Shown here piece by piece: positions 13,664-20,440 of a stretch of DNA of 21,953 nucleotides. The translations under genes and the position numbers were made by a program. This DNA is from an uncultured Lachnospiraceae bacterium. GTDB lineage: Bacteria; Bacillota; Clostridia; Lachnospirales; Lachnospiraceae. The notes under the pieces were generated by a model, which was not told the DNA's origin, made no database searches, and worked only from the letters and a program-made list of their open reading frames with translations. Numbering within the stretch: position 1 is the stretch's first letter; every line of letters begins with the position of its first letter. Location: the NCBI GenBank assembly GCA_910586025.1, contig CAJUIO010000031.1, positions 15,314-37,266 of the forward strand, written 5' to 3'.

Positions 13664-16033
13664 ATGCACAGCAACAGAGAATTGTGGTATGACAGGCCGG
13701 CCAGGTACTGGGAGGAGGCGCTTGCGCTGGGCAACGGAAGACTTGGAGCCATGCTCTATTCCGGTATAAAAGAGGATTTGATTTTGATGAACGAGGACAC
13801 GCTCTGGTCAGGCTATCCCCGGGATACGGTTCTGCCCGGAGCCTTCCCGCATTACGAAAGGGCAAGAGACCTGGCTCTTGCCGGGCGGTATGAGGAGGCG
13901 GAGCGGGAAACGGAGGAGCATCTCCTGGGAGAATACACAAATTCCTATCTGCCGGCGGGAGGTGTCCGCCTGTGTTTTCCGGAGCTTGCTGACGATGTTG
14001 GTGCATATACGAGGAGCCTGCAGCTGGAAACGGCTCAGGTGGAATCCTCCTTTCGCTGCAAAGAGACCGTTTACAGGAAGGAAGCGTTCATTTCTGTTCC
14101 GGAGCAGGCGCTTTACCTGAAGCTTACTGCCGATAAAAAGGGCGGTCTCACGTTTTGCGTTGCGGCGGAGAGCCTGCTGAGATCCCGGTGTCATGTGGAG
14201 GAAAAAATGCTGGTCCTTACGGGAATTGCGCCCTCCTATGTCGAACCCAGCTATATCAGAGAAGAAAATCCCGTTATCTATTCAGAGGAGGATTCCCAAA
14301 AGGGAATGCGGTTTATGATGATCGTGTCTGTGGAGACGACAAACGGTACTGTAGAGGGAACAGAAAACGGACTGTCCGTCATTCGTGCGGACGAAGCCGT
14401 GATCCGCATCTGTATCCGCACCAGCTTTTGCGGATTTATGCGGCAGCCTTATACACAGGGCGCTGACGAGTCCGCTCTGTGCCGGGCCGATATGGAGCAT
14501 GCTAAGAGTGTGGATTACGAGACGGCAAAGAGCAGACACCGGTCGGAATATATGCCGTATTTTGACAGCGCGGATCTCATCCTTGATGATTCTGATGCGG
14601 GGGAGCTTCCCACGGACCAGCGGATCCGGTCCTTTTATCCGGAGGGAGCGGATGTGGGATTATATGAATTGTTTTTTCACTACGGGCGTTATCTGCTCAT
14701 TGCGTGCTCCCGTCCGGGAACCCAGGCGGCAAATCTTCAGGGAATCTGGAATGCCAAGGTGCGTCCTCCCTGGAGCTCGAACTATACGGTAAACATTAAT
14801 ACGCAGATGAATTATTGGGGAGCGGAAATCTGCGGACTGTCCGAGCTTCATGAACCGCTTTTTGCCCTGATCAGGGAGCTTGCCGTAACCGGTGGGCGCA
14901 CTGCCCGGGAATACTATGGAGCGGACGGCTTCGTGTGCCACCACAACACGGATCTCTGGCGGCTTACCACTCCTGTGGGAAGAAAAGGAAGAGGGGCGGC
15001 ATCCTACGCTTTCTGGCCCATGGCGGCAGGCTGGCTTTGCAGACACCTGTACGAGCATTACCAATACACGCTGGATCAGTCCTTTCTTGAGGAGACTGCT
15101 TATCCGCTTCTGTGCAAAGCGGCAAAGTTTTATGCGGACGTTCTGGTGGAGGACGGAGCGGGATGGCTGGTCTTTGCGCCGTCCACGTCTCCGGAAAACA
15201 GATATCGGAAGGGCGATTTTAACGGTGCCCTTTCTGTGACAACGGCCATGACCATGAGTATTATCCGGGAGGTTTTTGAGGAATGCGTTCAGGCGGCCGG
15301 AAAGCTGGGAAAAGAGGATTCCTTTATTCAGACGCTTTCCGATAAGCTTAAGAGGCTGAGGCCTTTACAGACAGGTTCTGACGGACGCATCCTGGAATGG
15401 GCCGAGGAATTTGCGGAGACAGATCCGGGACACCGTCATCTCTCCCATCTTTATGCCCTGTATCCGGGAAGGATGATAGATCCGGAAAAGGAGCCCCTTC
15501 TGGCCGAAGCCTGCAAAAGGAGCCTTGAGGCAAGAGGAGATGCGGGAACGGGATGGAGTCTGAGCTGGAAGGTGAATCTGTGGGTCAGGCTCGGGGACGG
15601 GGCACATGCTCTGAAGCTCCTTCGGGAACAGCTGCGGTTTGTGCCCTGCAGGGATATGCCGGAGGACAGCGATGAGTTTAACTATCATGACGGGGGCGGA
15701 GTCTATGCAAATCTGTTCGATGCCCATCCGCCTTTTCAGATCGACGGTAATCTGGGCAGTCTTTCGGGAATTGCGGAGATGTTCCTCGGCAGCGATGAGG
15801 ATGCGATTTATCTCCTGCCGGCGCTCCCTGATGCGTTCCGCTCCGGGTCGGTGAGAGGAATCCGGGCCATGGGAAGGGTCACGGCGGATCTTAGGTTTGA
15901 GAACGGCAGCCTGACAAAAGCTGTGATTTCCACGGACACGGCACAGGAGAGGACCCTTGTTTACGGAGGAAAGCGTCAGAAAATCAGCCTGAAACCAGGA
16001 GTGCCGTTTATCTATACGCACCAAAGCTGTTGA
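13664..16033 (+). CDS. GH95 alpha-L-fucosidase (or alpha-L-galactosidase)
   Basis: A 789-residue GH95 enzyme, the inverting family that removes alpha-1,2-linked L-fucose from host glycans and milk oligosaccharides; some members act on alpha-L-galactosides. Domain order is an N-terminal beta-sandwich from LWYDRPARYWEEALALGNGRLGAML, a linker, an (alpha/alpha)6 barrel and a C-terminal beta domain. Family signatures are WSSNYTVNINTQMNYWG, with Asn377 and Asn379 as the Asn pair that helps the base, CHHNTDLWR, ILEWAEE with Glu578 as probable acid, and DAHPPFQIDGNLG with Asp694. No signal peptide is present, so substrates must be imported. AAGGAG at 13651-13656 precedes ATG 13664. It is a single-gene unit divergent from the RpiR-type regulator; a promoter for the next gene overlaps its stop codon. 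Confidence 0.92.
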   Translation: MHSNRELWYDRPARYWEEALALGNGRLGAMLYSGIKEDLILMNEDTLWSGYPRDTVLPGAFPHYERARDLALAGRYEEAERETEEHLLGEYTNSYLPAGGVRLCFPELADDVGAYTRSLQLETAQVESSFRCKETVYRKEAFISVPEQALYLKLTADKKGGLTFCVAAESLLRSRCHVEEKMLVLTGIAPSYVEPSYIREENPVIYSEEDSQKGMRFMMIVSVETTNGTVEGTENGLSVIRADEAVIRICIRTSFCGFMRQPYTQGADESALCRADMEHAKSVDYETAKSRHRSEYMPYFDSADLILDDSDAGELPTDQRIRSFYPEGADVGLYELFFHYGRYLLIACSRPGTQAANLQGIWNAKVRPPWSSNYTVNINTQMNYWGAEICGLSELHEPLFALIRELAVTGGRTAREYYGADGFVCHHNTDLWRLTTPVGRKGRGAASYAFWPMAAGWLCRHLYEHYQYTLDQSFLEETAYPLLCKAAKFYADVLVEDGAGWLVFAPSTSPENRYRKGDFNGALSVTTAMTMSIIREVFEECVQAAGKLGKEDSFIQTLSDKLKRLRPLQTGSDGRILEWAEEFAETDPGHRHLSHLYALYPGRMIDPEKEPLLAEACKRSLEARGDAGTGWSLSWKVNLWVRLGDGAHALKLLREQLRFVPCRDMPEDSDEFNYHDGGGVYANLFDAHPPFQIDGNLGSLSGIAEMFLGSDEDAIYLLPALPDAFRSGSVRGIRAMGRVTADLRFENGSLTKAVISTDTAQERTLVYGGKRQKISLKPGVPFIYTHQSC

Positions 16034-16058
16034 ATAGTTACGGCAAATGTACTATATT
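16030..16058 (+). promoter_or_regulatory. Promoter for the metY operon
   Basis: TTGAAT (16030-16035) and TATATT (16053-16058) are separated by exactly 17 bases; the -35 box overlaps the GH95 stop codon. Transcription would begin near 16065, leaving about 74 bases before ATG 16139. The leader is too short for a SAM riboswitch or T-box, and none is seen. Confidence 0.6.
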
Positions 16059-16138
16059 ATAGAAGAATGCCAGGATCAGAAGGTCACTAATGATACCGGG
16101 AGCTGTAAGAGAGAATACGGCAGGAAAGGAAGATAAGA

Positions 16139-17422
16139 ATGAGCGAATATAAGATCAGCACCAAATGTGTACAGGCAGGCTATACGCCGGGGAACGGCGA
16201 GCCCCGCCAGATACCTATTATCCAGTCCACTACATTCAAATATGACACAAGCGAGGATATGGGAAAGCTGTTTGACCTGGAGGCCAGCGGTTACTTTTAC
16301 TCCAGACTGCAGAACCCCACCAATGACTATGTGGCGGCCAAGATCGCACAGCTGGAGGGCGGTGCGGCGGCCATGCTGACCTCCTCCGGTCAGGCGGCAA
16401 ACTTTTTTGCCCTGTTCAACATCTGTGAGTGCGGCAGCCATATCGTGTCCTCCTCCTCCATTTACGGGGGCACCTTCAATCTGATCTCCGTGACCATGGC
16501 GAAAATGGGGATTGAGGTTACCTTTGTATCCCCGGACTGTACGCCCAAGGAGCTTGATGCGGCATTCAGGGACAACACGAGGGCCGTGTTCGGGGAGACT
16601 ATCGCAAATCCGGCCCTGACGGTTCTGGACATTGAAAAATTTGCGAAGGCGGCCCATGAGCATGGCGTGCCGCTTGTGGTGGACAACACGTTCCCTACTC
16701 CGGTGAACTGCAGGCCCATAGAGTGGGGCGCGGATATCGTCACCCATTCCACCACCAAATACATGGACGGACACGGTGCGGCCGTGGGAGGAGCTATCGT
16801 GGATTCCGGAAGATTCGACTGGATGGCCCATAAGGACAAGTTCCCGGGGCTGTGCACTCCGGACGAATCCTATCACGGTATCACTTATGCGGAGAAGTTT
16901 GGGAAGGAGGGGGCTTTTATCACCAAGTGCACGGCCCAGCTGATGCGCGATCTCGGATGCATCCAGTCTCCCCAGAGCGCTTATATCCTGAACCTTGGGC
17001 TGGAATCCCTGCATGTGAGAATGCCCCGGCATGTGGAAAACGGCCAGGCGGTTGCACAGTTTCTGGAGAAGCATCCCAAGGTGTCCTATGTCAATTATCC
17101 GGGACTTCCAGGGAATAAATATTATGAGACGGCCAGAAAATATCTGCCGAACGGCGGCTGCGGCGTGGTATCCTTCGAGCTGAAAGGAGGACGGACGGCG
17201 GCTGAGAGCTTTATGAGGAATCTGAAGCTGGCGGCTATCGAGACCCACGTGGCGGACGCAAGAACCTGCTGTCTGAATCCGGCGACCTCCACCCACAGGC
17301 AGATGACGGAGGAGCAGCTTAGGGAGGCAGGAGTGCCCTCCGGTCTGGTGAGGATGTCCTGCGGTCTTGAGGACAAGGAGGATCTGATTGCGGATCTTGA
17401 GCATGCGCTGGAAGCAATCTGA
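16139..17422 (+). CDS. metY: O-acetylhomoserine sulfhydrylase (Cys/Met metabolism PLP enzyme)
   Basis: A 427-residue PLP-dependent enzyme of the Cys/Met metabolism family, matching O-acetylhomoserine aminocarboxypropyltransferase in length and motifs. It makes homocysteine from O-acetylhomoserine and sulfide, in the direct-sulfhydrylation route to methionine. Visible motifs are YSRLQNPTNDYVAAKIAQLEGG, TSSGQAANFFALFN, VVDNTFPTP and HSTTKYMDGHG with the PLP lysine Lys207. The C-terminal SCGLEDKEDLIADLEHAL is characteristic. AAGGAAG lies 7-8 bases before ATG 16139, and a promoter is seen at 16030-16058. The cyclophilin gene follows after 35 bases, so they are probably co-transcribed. Cystathionine gamma-synthase and methionine gamma-lyase are related alternatives, but the long form and the CGLED ending favour MetY. 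Confidence 0.9.
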   Translation: MSEYKISTKCVQAGYTPGNGEPRQIPIIQSTTFKYDTSEDMGKLFDLEASGYFYSRLQNPTNDYVAAKIAQLEGGAAAMLTSSGQAANFFALFNICECGSHIVSSSSIYGGTFNLISVTMAKMGIEVTFVSPDCTPKELDAAFRDNTRAVFGETIANPALTVLDIEKFAKAAHEHGVPLVVDNTFPTPVNCRPIEWGADIVTHSTTKYMDGHGAAVGGAIVDSGRFDWMAHKDKFPGLCTPDESYHGITYAEKFGKEGAFITKCTAQLMRDLGCIQSPQSAYILNLGLESLHVRMPRHVENGQAVAQFLEKHPKVSYVNYPGLPGNKYYETARKYLPNGGCGVVSFELKGGRTAAESFMRNLKLAAIETHVADARTCCLNPATSTHRQMTEEQLREAGVPSGLVRMSCGLEDKEDLIADLEHALEAI

Positions 17423-17457
17423 GAAAATAAGCCATATAACAGGAAAAGAGGAGTGTT

Positions 17458-18171
17458 ATGAAAAGAAGAACTATCATATTGGCAGCGCTGCTGCTGACGG
17501 CGCTGCTGGCAGGCTGCGGCGCTGCCAATAAAGAAAAAGGTGCGCAGAACGCGCCGGAGGCGAATGCGGAGGAAGGCTCCCGGAAGGATCAGACAGATGT
17601 GTCCGGGGAGGATGCCGCAAAGGCCGTGCCGGAGACGAAAGAAGAGACGGGCGGGGACGGCGGGCTGCTCACAGGCAGGCACTACGTGGAGATTCATATC
17701 AAGGACAAGGGTGTCATCACGGTGGAGCTGGATGCGGACAGCGCCCCTGTTTCCGTGACAAATTTTGTAAATCTTACAAAGGCCGGTTTCTATGACGGAC
17801 TGACCTTTCACCGGATCATCGAGGGCTTTATGATGCAGGGCGGAGATCCGGAGGGCACGGGAGCCGGCGGATCAGAGGAATCCATCAAGGGAGAGTTTTC
17901 AAATAACGGCGTGGATAATCCTCTTTCCCATACCAGAGGAGCCATTTCCATGGCCCGCTCCCAGCTGCCCGACAGCGCCCGCTCCCAGTTTTTCATTGTG
18001 CATAAGGACAGCACGTTTCTGGACGGCGACTATGCCGCCTTCGGCTATGTAACGTCAGGAATCGAGATCGTGGATGATATCTGCGAGAATACCACGGGCC
18101 AGGATGCCAACGGCGTGGTGCCCATGGAGAACCGTCCTGTGATTGAGAAGATAGAATATCTGGGAGAATAG
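17458..18171 (+). CDS. Lipoprotein peptidyl-prolyl cis-trans isomerase, cyclophilin type
   Basis: A 237-residue exported lipoprotein. The signal peptide ends in the lipobox LLAGC with Cys20 as the lipid site, followed by a charged, disordered linker (about 21-70) and a cyclophilin domain (76-235). Cyclophilin motifs are NFVNLTKAGFYDGLTFHRII with Arg119, FMMQGGDPEGTGAGG with Gln127, GAISMAR, SQFFIVHKD and FGYVTSGIEIVDDI. The Arg, Gln and Phe residues of the active site are present, so it should catalyse proline isomerisation on proteins at the outer face of the membrane. AGAGGAG precedes ATG 17458. It lies 35 bases behind metY and only 5 bases before the next gene. Confidence 0.93.
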   Translation: MKRRTIILAALLLTALLAGCGAANKEKGAQNAPEANAEEGSRKDQTDVSGEDAAKAVPETKEETGGDGGLLTGRHYVEIHIKDKGVITVELDADSAPVSVTNFVNLTKAGFYDGLTFHRIIEGFMMQGGDPEGTGAGGSEESIKGEFSNNGVDNPLSHTRGAISMARSQLPDSARSQFFIVHKDSTFLDGDYAAFGYVTSGIEIVDDICENTTGQDANGVVPMENRPVIEKIEYLGE

Positions 18172-18176
18172 CCGGC

Positions 18177-18833
18177 ATGGAGAGAGAACTGGATCTGGCG
18201 GAGGTGTCGGACGGAAGACTGTACACCTCGGGCGATATGGTAAAAATAGGGTGTAATGACTGTGCGGGCTGTTCAGAGTGCTGCAGGGTGGTGGAGGATA
18301 CGATTATCCTTGACCCCTACGATATCTGGCAGCTGGAGAGGCATCTTGCGGCGGACTTCGAAGCTCTCATGGAATCCCGGATCCGGCTTTCGGTGGTGGA
18401 CGGAATCATCCAGCCTCACCTCTATGTGCGCCCGAATGGGGCGGGCTGTACTTTTCTTGGCGCTGACGGACGATGCGGCATTCACGAGAGCAGGCCGGGC
18501 TTTTGCCGGATGTTTCCCATGGGGAGAATCTATGAGGACGGGGATTTCCGGTATTTCCTGCAGGTTCATGAGTGCGGCTATCCCAATAAGACCAAGATAA
18601 AGCTGAAAAAGTGGCTTGGAATCCCGGATCTTGGCCGGTACGAAAAATTTGTGAAGGACTGGCATTTTTTCCTGAAGAAGGTGCAGGGCATTCTTGGGGA
18701 GACGGAAAATGACGATGTGGTAAAGAGCGTTAATATGTTTGTTCTGAACCTGTTTTATGTAAAGCCTTACGAGACGGCGGACTTCTATGAGCAGTTTTAC
18801 GAAAGACTTGAGGAAGCCAGGATCGGAATCTGA
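18177..18833 (+). CDS. YkgJ family cysteine cluster protein
   Basis: A 218-residue cytoplasmic protein with the cysteine pattern of the YkgJ (Fe/Zn-chelating) family. CNDCAGCSECC gives Cys26, 29, 32, 35 and 36; GCTFLGADGRCGIHESRPGFCRMFP gives Cys91, 100 and 110; HECG gives Cys133. The middle block is the family signature. Such proteins are thought to bind iron-sulfur or zinc, but no function is established. The C-terminal half (about 140-218) is helical and lacks cysteine. The start is five bases after the cyclophilin stop, with GGGAG at 18162-18166, so it is translated from the same mRNA. The operon metY - lipoprotein cyclophilin - YkgJ has no obvious single theme, apart from thiol or sulfur chemistry at two of the three genes. 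Confidence 0.85.
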   Translation: MERELDLAEVSDGRLYTSGDMVKIGCNDCAGCSECCRVVEDTIILDPYDIWQLERHLAADFEALMESRIRLSVVDGIIQPHLYVRPNGAGCTFLGADGRCGIHESRPGFCRMFPMGRIYEDGDFRYFLQVHECGYPNKTKIKLKKWLGIPDLGRYEKFVKDWHFFLKKVQGILGETENDDVVKSVNMFVLNLFYVKPYETADFYEQFYERLEEARIGI

Positions 18834-18916
18834 AAAAGGAAAGAAGCTTATATTTTACGGCATGGCGCCTGGCGTGGAAAAGCGCATGGCGGCAAGGCCC
18901 ACCGGAGGAGGATTCT

Positions 18917-19612
18917 ATGTACCGGCTGGCAATCTGCGATGACAATCAGGCGGATATCGATTATCTGAGAGCTATTCTGGAAAGATGGGCGGAGGACTCG
19001 CAGACAGCCCTGCAGATCGAAAGCTTTCCTTCGGCGGAAGCCTTTCTTTTTCGGTATGAGGAGGACAGATCCTTTGATCTTCTGCTTTTGGATATTGAGA
19101 TGGGGAAGATAAGCGGTGTGGAGCTGGCAAGACGGATCAGGGAGGAAAACCGTCGGGTGCAGATCATTTTTATCACGGGCTACATGAAATATATAGCGCA
19201 GGGGTATGATGTGGAGGCGCTCCATTACCTGCTTAAGCCGGTGACGGAGGACAGGCTGCGCTGCGTGCTTGAGAGAGCCAAAGGGCGGTTGAAAACCAGG
19301 GAGAAGGAGCTGTGCCTTTCCTCATCCGGAGTGTTGGTGTGTATTCCTCTCTGTGAGATCCGTTATCTTGAGGTACGCAGGAACTACGTGACGGTTTACG
19401 GGCGGGAGGCTTACACGGTAAAAAAGTCTTTGAATGAGCTGGCAGGAGAGCTGGACGAGCGGTTTTTCCGAACGGGAAGGTCTCAGATCGTAAACCTTCA
19501 CTTTGTGAGGAAGATTACCAGAACTCAGGTGGTCTTAAAGGACGGCAGGACGCTGCCTCTTTCCCGGAAGCTTTACGAGGACCTGAATCGGGCGATGATT
19601 CATTATTTTTGA
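18917..19612 (+). CDS. LytTR-family response regulator
   Basis: A 231-residue response regulator of the AgrA/LytR/ComE type. The receiver domain (1-120) has the acidic pair Asp8-Asp9, phosphoacceptor Asp59 in LLLLDIEMG, and Lys107 in YLLKPV. The LytTR DNA-binding domain follows (about 130-231; ICEIR-like CEIRYLEVRRNYVTVY, then FFRTGRSQIVNLHFV and TLPLSRKLYEDLNRAM). These proteins bind pairs of short direct repeats about 21 bp apart, usually at promoters of peptide or exporter genes. GGAGGAGG precedes ATG 18917 by about six bases. Its stop (19610-19612) lies 11 bases before the partner kinase start, so the two are translated together. A matching repeat pair lies at 20345-20375, before the ABC gene. 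Confidence 0.93.
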   Translation: MYRLAICDDNQADIDYLRAILERWAEDSQTALQIESFPSAEAFLFRYEEDRSFDLLLLDIEMGKISGVELARRIREENRRVQIIFITGYMKYIAQGYDVEALHYLLKPVTEDRLRCVLERAKGRLKTREKELCLSSSGVLVCIPLCEIRYLEVRRNYVTVYGREAYTVKKSLNELAGELDERFFRTGRSQIVNLHFVRKITRTQVVLKDGRTLPLSRKLYEDLNRAMIHYF

Positions 19613-19623
19613 CGGAGGTTTCT

Positions 19624-20298
19624 ATGCGGCTGCCGAAGATATCGTTTTGGGAAAAAAGAATTGACAGGCGGATTGCGGCTTACCAGAGCAATCTTCTCGA
19701 AACCCATTATGCCGAGGTGGAGAATATGTACCGGCAGATGCGGGGCTGGCGGCATGATTACAGGAACCATATCCAGGTTCTCAAAAGCTTCCTGGCCATG
19801 GGTGATGTGAGGGCTGCATCCTGTTATCTGGATGCGCTGGGGGAGGATCTGGATGCGGTGGATCCGGCGCTGAAAACGGGCAACAGCATGACGGATATCA
19901 TTTTAAACAGCAAGATCTCTCTGGCAAGGTCAAAGGAGATCCGGGTGACTGCGGATGCCCATGTACCGGTGGCGCTGTCTGTCTCGCAGATCGACCTTTG
20001 CATCGTAATAGGGAATCTTTTTGATAACGCTATCGAGGCCTGTATGGCCCTGCCGGCAGGGGAGAGGATGATACGGGTGTATATGGAGATGAAAAATACC
20101 CAGCTCTATATGTCCTTCACCAACAGTACGGCATTGAAGAAGCAGAAAAAGGAGAACGGGCGCTTTTTATCCACCAAAGACCCGGGGAGAGGATGCGGGC
20201 TGGTGCGCATTGACACCATTGTGGAGCGGTATCAGGGCTATATCAGCCGCAACAGTGAGGATGGTGCGTTTACCACGGAGATTTTGCTGCCGCAGTAA
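19624..20298 (+). CDS. Soluble GHKL sensor histidine kinase lacking a membrane sensor
   Basis: A 224-residue kinase of the AgrC/GHKL class. The dimerisation/phosphoacceptor segment GWRHDYRNHIQVLKSFLAMG carries His44 followed by Asp45 and Asn48. The ATPase domain has the N-box NLFDNAIEAC and the G-box GRGCGLVRIDTIVERYQG. AgrC-type kinases usually have five to seven membrane helices in front of this core; here only about 40 polar residues precede the His, with no hydrophobic segment. It therefore is cytoplasmic and must receive its signal from another protein or act on an internal cue. I chose ATG 19624 (GGAGG at 19614-19618, five bases upstream) over a TTG at 19609 that overlaps the regulator stop. 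It pairs with the LytTR regulator just before it. Confidence 0.9.
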   Translation: MRLPKISFWEKRIDRRIAAYQSNLLETHYAEVENMYRQMRGWRHDYRNHIQVLKSFLAMGDVRAASCYLDALGEDLDAVDPALKTGNSMTDIILNSKISLARSKEIRVTADAHVPVALSVSQIDLCIVIGNLFDNAIEACMALPAGERMIRVYMEMKNTQLYMSFTNSTALKKQKKENGRFLSTKDPGRGCGLVRIDTIVERYQGYISRNSEDGAFTTEILLPQ

Positions 20299-20324
20299 AA
20301 ATAAAATAGAAAATAAAAGCTGGT

Positions 20325-20348
20325 AAGACTTGCGCCTGTGCGTCTTTT
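20325..20348 (+). terminator. Short hairpin with T-run after the kinase gene
   Basis: AAGAC (20325-20329) pairs with GTCTT (20342-20346), with an inner GCG/TGC pairing and a two-base bulge, followed by TTTT to 20348. It lies 26 bases after the kinase stop codon and may end the two-component transcript. The stem is short, so the call is moderate. Confidence 0.45.
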
Positions 20349-20375
20349 GTCCCCCTGATACCGCATTTCGTCCCC
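20345..20375. promoter_or_regulatory. Candidate LytTR operator: two direct repeats 21 bp apart
   Basis: TTTTGTCCCC (20345-20354) and TTTCGTCCCC (20366-20375) match at nine of ten positions and are spaced exactly 21 bases, two helical turns. This is the layout bound by LytTR regulators such as AgrA and ComE. The pair lies just upstream of the -35 area of the ABC gene promoter (TATAGT -10 at 20404-20409) and directly downstream of genes for a LytTR regulator and its kinase. Confidence 0.6.
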
Positions 20376-20399
20376 GAAATGTGCTTGAGGGGGATTTTT
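20351..20399 (+). terminator. Terminator-like hairpin overlapping the LytTR repeats
   Basis: CCCCCT (20351-20356) pairs with AGGGGG (20388-20393), and inside it GCATTTCG (20363-20370) pairs with CGAAATG (20375-20381) then GC after one bulged T. ATTTTT follows at 20394-20399. It looks like an intrinsic terminator for the two-component operon, or an attenuator if transcripts run on to the ABC gene. The same bases carry the LytTR-type repeats, so one reading may be incidental. Confidence 0.5.
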
Positions 20400-20409
20400 A
20401 CGTTATAGT
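20382..20409 (+). promoter_or_regulatory. Promoter for the ABC exporter gene
   Basis: A good -10 box TATAGT lies at 20404-20409 with only a poor -35 match (TGCTTG at 20382-20387, 16 bases apart). A weak -35 next to an upstream activator repeat is typical of promoters that need a LytTR regulator. The start of transcription would be about 25 bases before GTG 20441. Confidence 0.5.
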
Positions 20410-20440
20410 AACAGACAGAACAATAAAAGGAGGGGCTCCT

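Noticed and set aside
16059..16138. SAM riboswitch or T-box before metY
   Set aside because: The leader is only about 74 bases, with no SAM-I or T-box core motifs and no terminator/antiterminator pair.
16076..17404. Long minus-strand open frame (442 codons) opposite metY
   Set aside because: It is the antisense reading of a highly conserved PLP enzyme gene. Composition is rich in His, Gly and Arg without domain motifs, as expected of a shadow frame.
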